A stretch of DNA of 62,621 bases from a bacterium BMS3Abin11 (lineage in GTDB: Bacteria; Pseudomonadota; Gammaproteobacteria; BMS3Bbin11): assembly GCA_002897635.1 (NCBI GenBank), contig BDTD01000028.1:1-62621 (forward strand), written 5' to 3'. The position numbers and the translations under genes are program-made. Below the pieces are notes generated by a model. It was given only the letters and a program-made list of their open reading frames with translations. It ran no database searches and was not told where the DNA came from. Below, in pieces: positions 17,724-26,305 of this stretch. How positions within the stretch are numbered: the first letter of the stretch is position 1; each line of letters begins with the position of its first letter.

Positions 17724-19132
17724 TAAACTTCAATCTCCAGTTCCTTCAACTTCCGCGTCAGCGTATTCCTGCCCCAACCAAGCAACCGTGCAGCTTCAAT
17801 TTTTCGTCTGCCTGTGTGTTCAAGGGCTGTTTCGATGAGGATGCGCTCAAATTCAGGCCCCAGGTCTTTAAGGATATTTTCCTGATCCCGGGCAAACTGC
17901 CTTTTCAGATGTAACCGCAGGGCATCCTGCCAGCTATCGATAGATACTGTTGTGTCGACTGGCTTCTCTCTAATATCCCGCGGCAGATCATCTATTCTGA
18001 TCTGTTTGGACGGTGCCATGACACTCAACCAGCGACAGGTATTTTCCAGTTGTCGAACGTTCCCTGGCCATTGCAGGGAGCTGAGAAAATTCATTGCCTT
18101 GTCGGTGAATTGCTTTTCCTCGACATTTAATTCTTTTGCTGTACGTTTGAGGAAAAATGCCAGCAGCTGCGGGATGTCCTCAGTACGTTCGTGCAGCGAT
18201 GGGATGCGCAGACGCACAACATTGAGACGGTGAAACAGGTCTTCACGAAACTTGCCCTCGTTGACGCACTTCTCCAGGTCCTGGTTGGTCGCAGCGACAA
18301 TGCGGACGTTAACTTTTATTTCCTTGTGGCCACCAACACGGAAAAAACGGCCTTCGGAAAGAACGCGTAGCAAGCGGGTCTGTAAATCCGGTGGCATGTC
18401 ACCGATTTCATCGAGAAACAGAGTGCCGCCTTCGGCCTGTTCGAACCTCCCTTTATGCTGAGCCAGAGCACCGGTAAAGGCCCCTTTTTCGTGGCCGAAG
18501 AGTTCTGATTCAATTAATTCACCAGGGATGGCGCCAGTATTGATAGCGATAAAAGGACCGCTGCAGCGAGGGCTGTGCTGGTGCAGAGATTCTGCCACCA
18601 GTTCTTTGCCTGTACCGGACTCACCGGAGATCAATACGGTGAGATCACTTTGACTGAGGCGTCCGATAGCACGGAAGATGTCCTGCATCGCAGGCGCCTC
18701 GCCTATTATTAAAGTACTTTGCTCATCTGGCGAGGCAATGCTCACCTTCTGTGTCCGTGCATGTTCGACAGCACGTTCTACCAGGTCTATAGCATCATTG
18801 ATATCAAAGGGTTTCGGCAGGTACTCAAATGCACCCTGGTCGTACGAGTCAACGGCACTATCAAGGTCGGTGTGTGCTGTCATGATAATGACAGGGGTTT
18901 CAGGCTGCTCGCTGTGTAATTTTTTAAGTAGATCCAGTCCACTGGTACCGGGCATGCGTATGTCGGTAACGATGACATTTGGTGATTTACTGGAATTTTG
19001 AAGATGCTCCAACGCATCGTCTGCAGAACTGAATATTTCAGTATTGAATCCTGCTTTAGACAAAGCTTTATCCAGCACCCAGCGTATTGAGTCATCATCA
19101 TCAATAAGCCAGATAGTTGCCTTTTTAGTCAT
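17723..19132 (-). CDS. glnG: Nitrogen regulator NtrC (sigma-54 activator)
   Basis: 469 residues. Three domains: receiver (phospho-acceptor Asp57 in VIVTDIRMPG), AAA+ sigma-54 activation domain (Walker A GESGTGKE near residue 170, sigma-54 contact loop GAFTGA near 220, Walker B GGTLFLDEIGDMP), and a C-terminal Fis-type helix-turn-helix (AARLLGWGRNTLTRKLKELE). It is phosphorylated by NtrB under nitrogen limitation and activates glnA and other genes. It follows ntrB by 22 bp, and glnA upstream carries the matching sigma-54 promoter and an NtrC site. Confidence 0.97.
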   Translation of the reverse strand: MTKKATIWLIDDDDSIRWVLDKALSKAGFNTEIFSSADDALEHLQNSSKSPNVIVTDIRMPGTSGLDLLKKLHSEQPETPVIIMTAHTDLDSAVDSYDQGAFEYLPKPFDINDAIDLVERAVEHARTQKVSIASPDEQSTLIIGEAPAMQDIFRAIGRLSQSDLTVLISGESGTGKELVAESLHQHSPRCSGPFIAINTGAIPGELIESELFGHEKGAFTGALAQHKGRFEQAEGGTLFLDEIGDMPPDLQTRLLRVLSEGRFFRVGGHKEIKVNVRIVAATNQDLEKCVNEGKFREDLFHRLNVVRLRIPSLHERTEDIPQLLAFFLKRTAKELNVEEKQFTDKAMNFLSSLQWPGNVRQLENTCRWLSVMAPSKQIRIDDLPRDIREKPVDTTVSIDSWQDALRLHLKRQFARDQENILKDLGPEFERILIETALEHTGRRKIEAARLLGWGRNTLTRKLKELEIEV

Positions 19133-19154
19133 AAGGGGATCTCAGGTATAGTCG

Positions 19155-20252
19155 TTAATCGTTCACCAGCGGCAGGAAAATGGAGAATACCGTTTTGCCG
19201 GCCTGTGAAGTGAATTCTACCAGCCCGCGGTGCTGATTGATGATGTTTTGTACGATGGACAGCCCGAGTCCCGCTCCTTCCGGTTTGTCGGTAATCAGTG
19301 GGTAAAATACCTTTGCCTGTAGTTTTTCCGGGATTCCGGATCCATTATCCTCGATGTCAATTTGTAATACTGTGCGATGCAGTGTGCTGCCAATAGTGAA
19401 TCGACCTACCGGACGCGTGCTGAACTGCAGGCTATTTGGCTCTCTGGAAGAAGTCTTTGGTGCACCGATCATGGCCTGCACGGCGTTACGTGAAATATTT
19501 AAAATAACCTGGGTCATCGCATCCTGATCGATAGATATTTCGGGCAGGCTGGGGTCATAGTTTGTAATGATGTTGACCAGATCAGAGTATTCGGCGCTAA
19601 TCAGGGTTCGGACATGTTCCAGGCAGATGTGAATGTTGACCGGCTTCATTGTCAGGGGCTGATTTGATCCTGCCATTTTGTCAACTAGATCGGATAAACG
19701 ATCAGCTTCTTTGATGATGACAGCCGTATATTCTTTCTGTATTTCATTCTCAAGATCCATATCGAGCAGCTGTGCTGCACCGCGCAGGCCGCCTAGAGGG
19801 TTTTTTATTTCGTGGGCAATCCCCTTGAGTATTTGCCGTGTGGTCTCGTATTGTTCCTGCAGATGTTCTTCGCTGGCAAGTCTCAGCAGTCTGTCAACGT
19901 GGGTAATCTCAACAATAATATTTGTAAGCTTTTGTGTACGATTGAGAGGTGTAGCAGCAAAATCGATAGCAATGGTATTTCCCGTGATGAGTTTCAGACG
20001 GATTTCCCTCTTCGTGATAGCCCTGTTCTTCTGCAGAATAGTAGTGAGTATGTCGCGACACTCAGTATTATGCTGGAAGAGTACTTCATGACTTTGTCCC
20101 ATGAGAGTACGCGCACTGGCCTGCAACAGGCTTTCTGCAGCAGGATTGATGGCCGTCAGTTTTAATTCAGAATTAAACAAAAGCACAGCCGTTTCCATGT
20201 TCTCAATCAGATAACGGCAGATTTTGTAGTCTATTTTTGTGTTATTGATCAT
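19155..20252 (-). CDS. glnL: Nitrogen-sensing histidine kinase NtrB
   Basis: 365 residues, soluble, no membrane segments. An N-terminal PAS domain (about 12-120) is followed by the phospho-acceptor helix with His147 in GIAHEIKNPLGG, then the N box (ISRNAVQAM) and G boxes (DNGSGIP and GAGLGLSI) of the ATPase domain. NtrB phosphorylates NtrC when the P-II protein is uridylylated and dephosphorylates it otherwise. Gene order glnA-ntrB-ntrC, leftward, is the classical arrangement, with a terminator between glnA and ntrB that may make ntrBC partly independent. Confidence 0.96.
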   Translation of the reverse strand: MINNTKIDYKICRYLIENMETAVLLFNSELKLTAINPAAESLLQASARTLMGQSHEVLFQHNTECRDILTTILQKNRAITKREIRLKLITGNTIAIDFAATPLNRTQKLTNIIVEITHVDRLLRLASEEHLQEQYETTRQILKGIAHEIKNPLGGLRGAAQLLDMDLENEIQKEYTAVIIKEADRLSDLVDKMAGSNQPLTMKPVNIHICLEHVRTLISAEYSDLVNIITNYDPSLPEISIDQDAMTQVILNISRNAVQAMIGAPKTSSREPNSLQFSTRPVGRFTIGSTLHRTVLQIDIEDNGSGIPEKLQAKVFYPLITDKPEGAGLGLSIVQNIINQHRGLVEFTSQAGKTVFSIFLPLVND

Positions 20253-20265
20253 GGAAAGCAGTTTA

Positions 20266-20336
20266 AAGTTCCAGGTTTTCGGGGGTTTTTTCAGTATGGA
20301 ACCTGGGGCTTGATACCTGGAACTTGTTCTTTTCAG
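20266..20336. repeat. AAGTTCCAGG inverted repeat between glnA and ntrB
   Basis: AAAGTTCCAGGTTTTCGGGG on the left is mirrored by TACCTGGAACTTGTTCTTTT on the right, with ATGGAACCTGGGG in between. It belongs to the same GGAACTT/CCAGG heptamer family as 17591-17723. Confidence 0.4.
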
Positions 20337-20349
20337 GCACTATAAAATC

Positions 20350-20377
20350 AAAACGCCTCGTCAGACAGAGGCGTTTT
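20350..20377 (-). terminator. Rho-independent terminator of glnA
   Basis: A 10-bp stem (AAAACGCCTC at 20350-20359, GAGGCGTTTT at 20368-20377) has an 8-nt loop, lies 23 bp after the glnA stop and is followed on the minus strand by GATTTTATAG. A clear hairpin plus T-rich tail. Confidence 0.85.
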
Positions 20378-20399
20378 GTAATACATTGGTTTGCTGGAA

Positions 20400-21806
20400 T
20401 TAGCAGCTGTAGTAGAGATCGAACTCAATGGGGTGAGTGCTCATGCGTAACTGTGTGACTTCTTCCATTTTCAGTTCAATGAAGGCGTCGATCACATCAT
20501 GGGTGAATACGCCGCCTGCTTTGAGAAAGTCGCGATCACCATCCAGTGCGGCCAGTGCTTCTTCAAAAGAGGCCGCAACCTTGGGTATATCTGCTTCTTC
20601 TTCAGCTGGCAGGTCATATAGATCCTTGTCCATAGCATCGCCAGGGTGGATCTTGTTGGTGATGCCATCAAGGCCGGCCATCAACATGGCAGAGAATGCC
20701 AGATAAGGGTTGGCAGTAGAATCAGGGAAGCGTATTTCGATGCGACGTCCTTTAGGGTTGCTGTCGAAAGGGATACGGATAGAAGCAGAGCGGTTACGGG
20801 CTGAATAAGCCAGCATCACAGGGGCCTCGAAACCAGGAACCAGGCGCTTGTAGCTGTTGGTGGAGGCATTGGTAAAGGCATTCAGTGCCTTTGCGTGCTT
20901 AATGATTCCACCGATGCAGTAAAGCGCAGCTTCAGACAGTCCACCGTATTCATCACCGGAGAAGATGTTCTCGCCATTTTTTGCCAGAGACATATGGACA
21001 TGCATACCATTGCCGTTGTCGCCGACGACTGGCTTGGGCATGAATGTTGCTGTTTTGCCATAGGCGTGAGCGATGTTGAGGACACAGTACTTCAGGGTTT
21101 GATTATCGTCAGCACGTTTTACCAGCGTATTGAAGCGAGTCCCGATTTCGCACTGGCCGGCTGTAGCTACTTCGTGATGGTGAACTTCAACTTCAATACC
21201 CATCTCTTCCATGGTCAGACACATGGCAGAACGCAGATCTTGCAGCGAGTCAACTGGCGGTACTGGAAAATAACCGCCTTTTACGCCAGGACGGTGACCG
21301 ATGTTGCCGTCTTCAAATACTTTCGCTGAGTTCCAGGAAGATTCGTCGGAATCGATTTTGAAGAAAGAACCTTTCATGTCATTGCCCCAACGGACATCGT
21401 CGAAGACAAAAAATTCTGGTTCCGGCCCGAAATAGGCAGTGTCAGCAATACCGGTAGATTTCAGGTAGGCTTCAGCACGATGAGCAATCGAGCGCGGGTC
21501 TCTTTCATAACCTTCGCCGGTAGTAGGTTCGAGAATATCGCAACGGATGATCAATGTCGGATCATCAAAGAAAGGATCCATAACAGCTGTTGATGCATCA
21601 GGCATCAGGATCATGTCTGATTCATTAATGCCTTTCCAGCCAGCGATAGACGAGCCGTCAAACATTTTGCCATCTTCGAACAAACTTACATCAACTGTGT
21701 GAGCAGGCACGGAAACGTGCTGTTCCTTACCGTGGGTATCTGTAAAACGAAAGTCAATAAACTTGACTCCGTTGTCCTTGATCATCTTTAAAATTTCGGC
21801 GGACAT
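20400..21806 (-). CDS. glnA: Glutamine synthetase, type I
   Basis: 468 residues. It makes glutamine from glutamate and ammonia; a dodecamer in the cytosol. Seen: [16 protein letters not shown] near 55, [10 protein letters not shown] (metal Glu near 130), [15 protein letters not shown] (near 208), the active-site loop [17 protein letters not shown] (near 325), and the adenylylation Tyr in DKDLYDLP (near 398), so the enzyme is of the GSI-beta kind controlled by adenylylation. The upstream region has a sigma-54 promoter and an NtrC site, as expected for nitrogen control. Confidence 0.98.
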   Translation of the reverse strand: MSAEILKMIKDNGVKFIDFRFTDTHGKEQHVSVPAHTVDVSLFEDGKMFDGSSIAGWKGINESDMILMPDASTAVMDPFFDDPTLIIRCDILEPTTGEGYERDPRSIAHRAEAYLKSTGIADTAYFGPEPEFFVFDDVRWGNDMKGSFFKIDSDESSWNSAKVFEDGNIGHRPGVKGGYFPVPPVDSLQDLRSAMCLTMEEMGIEVEVHHHEVATAGQCEIGTRFNTLVKRADDNQTLKYCVLNIAHAYGKTATFMPKPVVGDNGNGMHVHMSLAKNGENIFSGDEYGGLSEAALYCIGGIIKHAKALNAFTNASTNSYKRLVPGFEAPVMLAYSARNRSASIRIPFDSNPKGRRIEIRFPDSTANPYLAFSAMLMAGLDGITNKIHPGDAMDKDLYDLPAEEEADIPKVAASFEEALAALDGDRDFLKAGGVFTHDVIDAFIELKMEEVTQLRMSTHPIEFDLYYSC

Positions 21807-21899
21807 TGATTTCCTCTTTTAAATATCTAATGTGCAAAAGCACGGTTGTACGAAATAGATTTAATACACCTTATTTAGTCCTGATAGCGAATTTATACA

Positions 21900-21915
21900 A
21901 TCAAGAATTATGCCA
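21900..21915 (-). promoter_or_regulatory. Sigma-54 promoter of glnA
   Basis: On the minus strand TGGCATAATTCTTGAT fits TGGCAY-N5-TTGC-type -24/-12 elements: GG and the -12 G are 12 bp apart, and TTGA replaces TTGC. It lies about 95 bp upstream of the glnA start. The match is good but not perfect. Confidence 0.7.
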
Positions 21916-21987
21916 GTTACGTAAGTACCTGAATATAGGTGCCCTTAATGCTTTCCGGCACGGGTAAAAATTGGTGATGCGCTATTT

Positions 21988-22004
21988 TGCACCAGATTAG
22001 TGCG
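21988..22004. promoter_or_regulatory. NtrC-binding enhancer site upstream of glnA
   Basis: TGCACCA-GAT-TAGTGCG matches the 17-bp NtrC palindrome TGCACCA-N3-TGGTGCA at 12 of 14 arm positions. It lies about 75 bp upstream of the -24 element, a normal enhancer distance. It borders the 3' end of the CDF transporter gene. Confidence 0.7.
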
Positions 22005-22028
22005 TAAATACAGACGCAGACAGTAATT

Positions 22029-23183
22029 TCAGTGCAAACTGTGGTAGAAGATCTCAATATTGCCGATATATGGGTGCTGGTGCAGGGTTTCTATGATTTC
22101 CCTGGCAACCCTCTGGCGATTCTCATCGGTGGTATCTGCGATTGTCGGGAAAATCAGGTCGACATTGATGCTGCCAGCGAGATAATGCAGGGTGATTTTC
22201 TCAGCAGGCGTTGTGCCGTCAATGCCTGCAATGGTCTCATTTATAAGTGTAGTCATTTCACTGCGCAGCGGAAGATCGACATTTGCCATGATGATTTTAT
22301 CGTTTTCGGGGTCGATATGAACCAGCACCTCATCAACGCTTTCAAAGTTATTAATCAGGCGCTGTCGTACGCATTCGGAAATCTGGTGTCCTTCAGAAAC
22401 GCTGATATTGCCATCTACCTGCAGGTGGACATCGATCAGTGCGCGTCCGCCCATTAGACGTGAACGCAGCATATGCAGATCTATCACACCGTCAGTGTTG
22501 ATGATTGCCTGCCGAATGGTTTCTACTTCTTCATGGCTGAGCGCAGTGTCTATCAGCTCTTTAAGGGCATTCCAGCTTAGCAGCAGGCCCATGCGAACAA
22601 TCATAGTTCCAAGGACTATGGCGGCGAGGGCATCAAAATAGGGCAGTCCCATGATGCTGCCACCGATACCAATCAGGACAACGATTGAGGATATAGCATC
22701 GCTTCGGTGATGCCAGGCATTGGCACGGAGAATAGTGGATTTATAGCGGTCGGCAATTCTTATGGTGTAGCGAAAAAGCCCTTCCTTGCTGAAGATGGTG
22801 ATCACCGTCATCACCAGTGTGATGGGTGCCGGTGTCAAAATTGTTGCCGGTACAGTGAGCCGCAATGCGGCATTGATGGCAATGGCTAAACCGACAAAGG
22901 CAAGCAATAAACCCAGGAAAACCGTTGCGGCAGTTTCAATTCGGCCATGGCCATAGGGGTGGTCATCATCGGCTTCTTTGTTGCCTTGCCAGATGGCGTA
23001 GAGTACCAGGGCGTCAGTAGTGAGATCCGATAAGGTATGGATACCATCCGCTACCAGTGCCTGGGAGTTACCGACTATGCCGAGAAAAAGTTGTCCCGCG
23101 GAGAGCAGTGTATTGACAATTATGCTGGTATAGGTTACCCGTTTGCCAGCAATCTTGCGTTGTTCGCCTGATTCGATGTCCAT
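22029..23183 (-). CDS. Cation diffusion facilitator (CDF) metal/proton antiporter
   Basis: 384 residues, longer than E. coli FieF (300). Six membrane helices lie between about residues 15 and 205. The metal-site motifs are HTLSD (in ADGIHTLSDLTTD, helix 2) and HHRSD (NAWHHRSDAISS, helix 5). A cytoplasmic dimerisation domain (about 210-290, DVHLQVDGNISVSEGHQIS) follows. An additional domain of about 90 residues (PAEKITLHYLAGSINVDLIF to the end) looks like a second copy of the same alpha-beta fold. Likely exports Zn, Fe, Mn or Co; the metal cannot be read from sequence. It reads toward glnA, whose control region it abuts. Confidence 0.9.
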   Translation of the reverse strand: MDIESGEQRKIAGKRVTYTSIIVNTLLSAGQLFLGIVGNSQALVADGIHTLSDLTTDALVLYAIWQGNKEADDDHPYGHGRIETAATVFLGLLLAFVGLAIAINAALRLTVPATILTPAPITLVMTVITIFSKEGLFRYTIRIADRYKSTILRANAWHHRSDAISSIVVLIGIGGSIMGLPYFDALAAIVLGTMIVRMGLLLSWNALKELIDTALSHEEVETIRQAIINTDGVIDLHMLRSRLMGGRALIDVHLQVDGNISVSEGHQISECVRQRLINNFESVDEVLVHIDPENDKIIMANVDLPLRSEMTTLINETIAGIDGTTPAEKITLHYLAGSINVDLIFPTIADTTDENRQRVAREIIETLHQHPYIGNIEIFYHSLH

Positions 23184-23208
23184 GGAGTATATTCTAGCAG
23201 CGTAGAAA

Positions 23209-23227
23209 TATGGGTACCTCTGTTAAA
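23209..23227 (+). repeat. ATATGGGTACCTCT intergenic motif, copy
   Basis: ATATGGGTACCTCTGTTAA lies just upstream of the CDF gene start. It matches the copy after leuS (55587-55606) closely. The rest of the 23184-23461 gap holds no recognisable gene. Confidence 0.45.
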
Positions 23228-23461
23228 TGGCAAAAAAAATTCCAGTAAAAGGGAAAAAATACTCAAGATTCTTTCCCTTTGACCGGAATATTGTTGGGTC
23301 TGTTGCCGACCCTTTCTCCTCCCAAATGGTGGTTCGGGCTGTTATTGCAAGCGGGACAGTAACGGAATAGGCTCGTTTTGTCCAATATTCATGAGTTGGT
23401 TAGATTTATATCAAGGTGTCTTTCTGTTAAGTTTGATATTGCTGATAGCGTATTGACATAC

Positions 23462-24067
23462 TTATTTACTGTATGGAAGCTCCAGCCAGTTACACAATTT
23501 TTGCAATGCCTCATCTACACCCGTGTGTTTGAGACTGGAAAATAACTGAATTCCATCAATGGGGAATTTGGCAAGCTTTTGTTTTACATCAAGCAGACTT
23601 GCACTGGCTTTACCACGACTGAGTTTGTCGGCTTTGTTTAAAATGACATATACTGGTAATCCTGCATGCGTACACCAGTGCACCATATTGCGATCAAATT
23701 CTTTTAGTGGGTGTCTGATGTCCATTAGTAGAATCAGACCAACCAGGCTTTTCCTTGATAGTAAATATTCACCTAGCGTCTCTGCCCAATGGTGTTGCCT
23801 GGTTTCAGAGACCTTTGCGTAGCCATAGCCCGGCAGGTCAACCAGACGGCGATCATTGCCGAGCTCAAAAAAATTGATCTCCTGTGTTCGGCCCGGGGTC
23901 TTGCTGGTGCGAGCCAGAGACTTCATGCCTGCCAGCGTGTTGAGGGTACTTGATTTCCCGACATTCGAGCGCCCGGCAAAGGCGACTTCTACCCCCGTGT
24001 CATCGGGCAGCTGCTGTAATGTATAGGCACCCTTGATGAATGTAGGCTGGATTGGCAGACGTTCCAT
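23462..24067 (-). CDS. engB: Ribosome biogenesis GTPase EngB (YihA/YsxC)
   Basis: 201 residues. GTPase motifs: G1 GRSNVGKSS (near 32), G2 TPGRTQ (near 57), G3 DLPGYG (near 77), G4 NKADKL (near 143), G5 SSLK (near 177). EngB is essential for 50S subunit assembly in many bacteria. It stands alone here, divergent from the cytochrome c gene. Diverging engB and a c4-type cytochrome gene is an arrangement common in gammaproteobacteria. Confidence 0.96.
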   Translation of the reverse strand: MERLPIQPTFIKGAYTLQQLPDDTGVEVAFAGRSNVGKSSTLNTLAGMKSLARTSKTPGRTQEINFFELGNDRRLVDLPGYGYAKVSETRQHHWAETLGEYLLSRKSLVGLILLMDIRHPLKEFDRNMVHWCTHAGLPVYVILNKADKLSRGKASASLLDVKQKLAKFPIDGIQLFSSLKHTGVDEALQKLCNWLELPYSK

Positions 24068-24215
24068 GCTTGTTTACGATTTTGTCGGTAGAGGAGAGTG
24101 ATATTCAACGCTATTCAGAATCATCTCGCAATAAGAATTTCAAGCCGTGCCCGTACAGATTCCCATCGTGAAAATCAGGATTCAGGACAGTAAATAAGAA
24201 GAATCAACACCTATA

Positions 24216-24260
24216 TAAGAAATTTCTTAAATTGACCTGAGAGTACTTTTGATATATAAA
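24216..24260 (+). promoter_or_regulatory. Sigma-70-type promoter for the cytochrome c gene, with adjacent palindrome
   Basis: TTGACC (24232-24237) and TATAAA (24255-24260) are 17 bp apart. The perfect 14-bp palindrome TAAGAAATTTCTTA (24216-24229) ends two bases upstream of the -35 and could be a regulator site. The gene starts 62 bp downstream. Confidence 0.55.
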
Positions 24261-24322
24261 GTCGCACATAGTTTCGGGCCAATAATTTTCTTTTTACCCG
24301 GCAAACTACTGGAGAGTATACA

Positions 24323-24949
24323 ATGGAAAATCTACTGATCCTGTCCATAGCAGTTGCTGGCATGATGGTTGCCAGTCTGGCTCATGCTACAACAGGCGAT
24401 GCTGAGAAGGGCAAACAAAAATCAGCTGTTTGTGCTACCTGCCACGGTGCTGACGGAAATGGGATGGTTGGCTCGCCACTCTATCCCAAATTAGCTGGTC
24501 AAGCACCAGGTTATATTTTATCGCAGCTAAAGGCCTTTAAAAAAGGCAAGAAGAAAGATGGTCGCCAGAATCCGATTATGGAGGGCATGGTTGCAAGCTT
24601 AAGCGAACAGGACATGGCTGATCTCGATGCCTATTATGCCGGTCTCAAAATTAAGATTACCGGCATCAAAAAGAGTGACGAAGCACTTGCACTCAAGGGA
24701 GAAAAGATATATCGCGGGGGGGATCAAAAGATGAATATTCCCGCCTGCATGAGTTGTCATGAGCCTACAGGAGCAGGAATCCCTATACAGTACCCAAGAC
24801 TTGGCGGCCAGAATGCTGCATACACAGAAAAGCAACTGCATGAATTTAAGGATGGTACGCGCAAATATGACATGATGAACGCTATTGCATTTCTGCTTTC
24901 AAACGACCAGATCAAACAGTTGTCACTGTATACACAGGGACTGAAATAA
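24323..24949 (+). CDS. Diheme cytochrome c4-type protein
   Basis: 208 residues. Signal peptide (LLILSIAVAGMMVASLAHA, cleavage near residue 22), then two similar c-type domains, each with a heme motif: CATCH (near 39) and CMSCH (near 141). YPKLAGQAPGYILSQL and YPRLGGQNAAYTEKQL are the matching repeats of the two halves. Periplasmic electron carrier of the cytochrome c4/c553 group, which feeds terminal oxidases or nitrogen-oxide reductases. Ribosome-binding site GGAGAG precedes the ATG. It is followed by a terminator and stands alone. Confidence 0.94.
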   Translation: MENLLILSIAVAGMMVASLAHATTGDAEKGKQKSAVCATCHGADGNGMVGSPLYPKLAGQAPGYILSQLKAFKKGKKKDGRQNPIMEGMVASLSEQDMADLDAYYAGLKIKITGIKKSDEALALKGEKIYRGGDQKMNIPACMSCHEPTGAGIPIQYPRLGGQNAAYTEKQLHEFKDGTRKYDMMNAIAFLLSNDQIKQLSLYTQGLK

Positions 24950-24971
24950 ATCGATATAACAGGTTCTTGAA

Positions 24972-24998
24972 AAGCCACCTAATGAGGCGGCTTTTTTT
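24972..24998 (+). terminator. Rho-independent terminator of the cytochrome c gene
   Basis: AAGCCACCTAATGAGGCGGCTT forms a stem with one mismatch and a 4-nt loop, followed by a run of seven T. It lies 22 bp after the stop codon. Confidence 0.85.
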
Positions 24999-25022
24999 GT
25001 TAAGAAGCGGCCTGGAGATATA

Positions 25023-25045
25023 TTGTAGGAGCGACGCTCCTACAA
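25023..25045. repeat. REP-type palindrome GTAGGAGC
   Basis: Perfect 10-bp arms TTGTAGGAGC and GCTCCTACAA around GAC. The GTAG head and GC-rich stem are typical of REP sequences. It lies between the cytochrome terminator and the radical SAM gene's stop codon. Confidence 0.65.
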
Positions 25046-25054
25046 AATAAATAC

Positions 25055-25669
25055 CTACCCTACTAAATCCAGTTCTCGCTGCCTGAATTTTACTCCCCGT
25101 TCTTCTGCCAGGATACGACATACCTCAACATCAACTCCGGCCAGACCATTGATTGCGGTTGCCGTGACATCCGGTATTGATGCGGGAGCCAGTTCGAGAA
25201 AATCGAGCATGGCCTGCCAGGAGTTTTTCAGTGCAGGGGCGCAATGATAATTATAGATTTCTTCATTCTGAGCGTTGAGTGAGACCGACAGAGCATCAAT
25301 GAGTCCTTCCATTTCTGGTAAAACATTGCGTTTGAGGACAAGGTTGGCCAGGCCATCCGTATTAAGTCGCACATGGCCACCCTGTTGTTTGACGTAACGC
25401 GCAACCTCAAGCAATGTTTTTAATCGCAGTGTCGGCTCACCATATCCACAGAAAACGACCCAGGAAAAGTCACTGACATTGCCGATTGCCGCAATAATTT
25501 CATCCGTTTCAGGGCGATGGTCGAAGCTCAGATCGTATTCATGAACCTGCATGCTTCCCTTCGTTTTGGGGCAGAATTTACAGGCCAGGGTGCAGCGATC
25601 AGTAATGCTCAGATAGCGGCGGTCCTCGATGGTGTAGGCTATTGTTTGCTTCATGGATATCTGCTTCAT
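25055..25669 (-). CDS. Radical SAM protein, TatD-associated type
   Basis: 204 residues. The radical SAM cluster motif is C-x4-C-x2-C (CTLACKFC, near residue 27). FCGYGEPTLRL (near 93) is the glycine-rich SAM-binding motif. Length and sequence fit the small radical SAM family often found beside tatD; no tatD is near here. Its substrate is unknown. A 15-bp tandem duplication (TTCATGGATATCTGC on the plus strand, about 25651-25680) repeats the start region, giving MKQISMKQ; the second ATG (25654) could equally be used. It is the downstream gene of a leftward group with the DUF3301 gene. Confidence 0.8.
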   Translation of the reverse strand: MKQISMKQTIAYTIEDRRYLSITDRCTLACKFCPKTKGSMQVHEYDLSFDHRPETDEIIAAIGNVSDFSWVVFCGYGEPTLRLKTLLEVARYVKQQGGHVRLNTDGLANLVLKRNVLPEMEGLIDALSVSLNAQNEEIYNYHCAPALKNSWQAMLDFLELAPASIPDVTATAINGLAGVDVEVCRILAEERGVKFRQRELDLVG

Positions 25670-25683
25670 GGATATCTGCCGCT

Positions 25684-26001
25684 TCAGGCTTCCAGTGATT
25701 TGGGTGGTGATGAAAAAATGATGCTCTCAAGGTGGTCGCCAAGCATGATAACAACACCGTCGCTACGGTGAAAATGATCACTGGAATAAGAAAAGCGGAA
25801 TTTTCGTCTCAGGCAACGCCGTTTATCAGGACAGCGTGTTAGCCCCAGTCCAGACAGGTGAACACTGCCATCCAGCAGTTGAAAGCCCTGATCTCTGCAG
25901 GCCCTACTTGAATACATCATCGCCAGTTCACGAACGGTAAGGTTTCTGTACCAGATAAAAATGACCAGTAGCATGAAAGCCAGCCCAAGTATTTCGCTCA
26001 T
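25684..26001 (-). CDS. DUF3301-family membrane-anchored protein
   Basis: 105 residues. One N-terminal membrane helix (about 5-18, LGLAFMLLVIFIWY), then a soluble domain with ACRDQGFQLLDGSVHLSGLG and RRKFRFSYSSD, the pattern of the DUF3301 family of gammaproteobacteria. Function unknown. It lies between the DUF465 and radical SAM genes, all leftward, with gaps of 33 and 14 bp, so co-transcription is likely. Confidence 0.75.
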   Translation of the reverse strand: MSEILGLAFMLLVIFIWYRNLTVRELAMMYSSRACRDQGFQLLDGSVHLSGLGLTRCPDKRRCLRRKFRFSYSSDHFHRSDGVVIMLGDHLESIIFSSPPKSLEA

Positions 26002-26034
26002 TCGTATTGCCGGTTTTCTTTTCTCAAAACTGTA

Positions 26035-26247
26035 TCAGGCATCCATGTCAGGGATGATCATGCTTTCCAGGCGCTGGATACTGTCTTTCAGTTTAAGTTT
26101 ACGTTTTTTCATACGCCGCAGACGCAATTGGTCTATGTAGGCATTCTGAAGCATCAGATCAATGGCATGGTCAAGGTCACTATGCTCAATTTTCAACTCA
26201 ATGAGTTCATGGCGAGCTTGCTGGATTTCTTCTTCGTTCAGACTCAT
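26035..26247 (-). CDS. DUF465 (YdcH-type) small protein
   Basis: 70 residues, almost wholly helical. Heptad leucines plus the basic segment RLRRMKKRKLKLKDSI near the C-terminus are the YdcH/DUF465 signature. Function unknown. The start ATG is supported by position only. It is leftward, in a series with the PHP gene 58 bp upstream. Confidence 0.8.
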   Translation of the reverse strand: MSLNEEEIQQARHELIELKIEHSDLDHAIDLMLQNAYIDQLRLRRMKKRKLKLKDSIQRLESMIIPDMDA

Positions 26248-26305
26248 GGAATCTCTGCCGTAGTTTCAGGCTACATTTAGTAAATCATACCACAGCTATA
26301 ACCGA

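Noticed and set aside
23401-23414. FNR-type box TAGATTTATATCAA
   Set aside because: Matches TTGAT-N4-ATCAA at 9 of 10 positions but lies over 200 bp from the CDF gene start, just after engB, with no matching promoter. Likely chance.
23184-23461. tRNA or small RNA gene in the gap between the CDF and engB genes
   Set aside because: No cloverleaf or T-loop GGTTCGAATCC found; only a repeat motif and AT-rich sequence.
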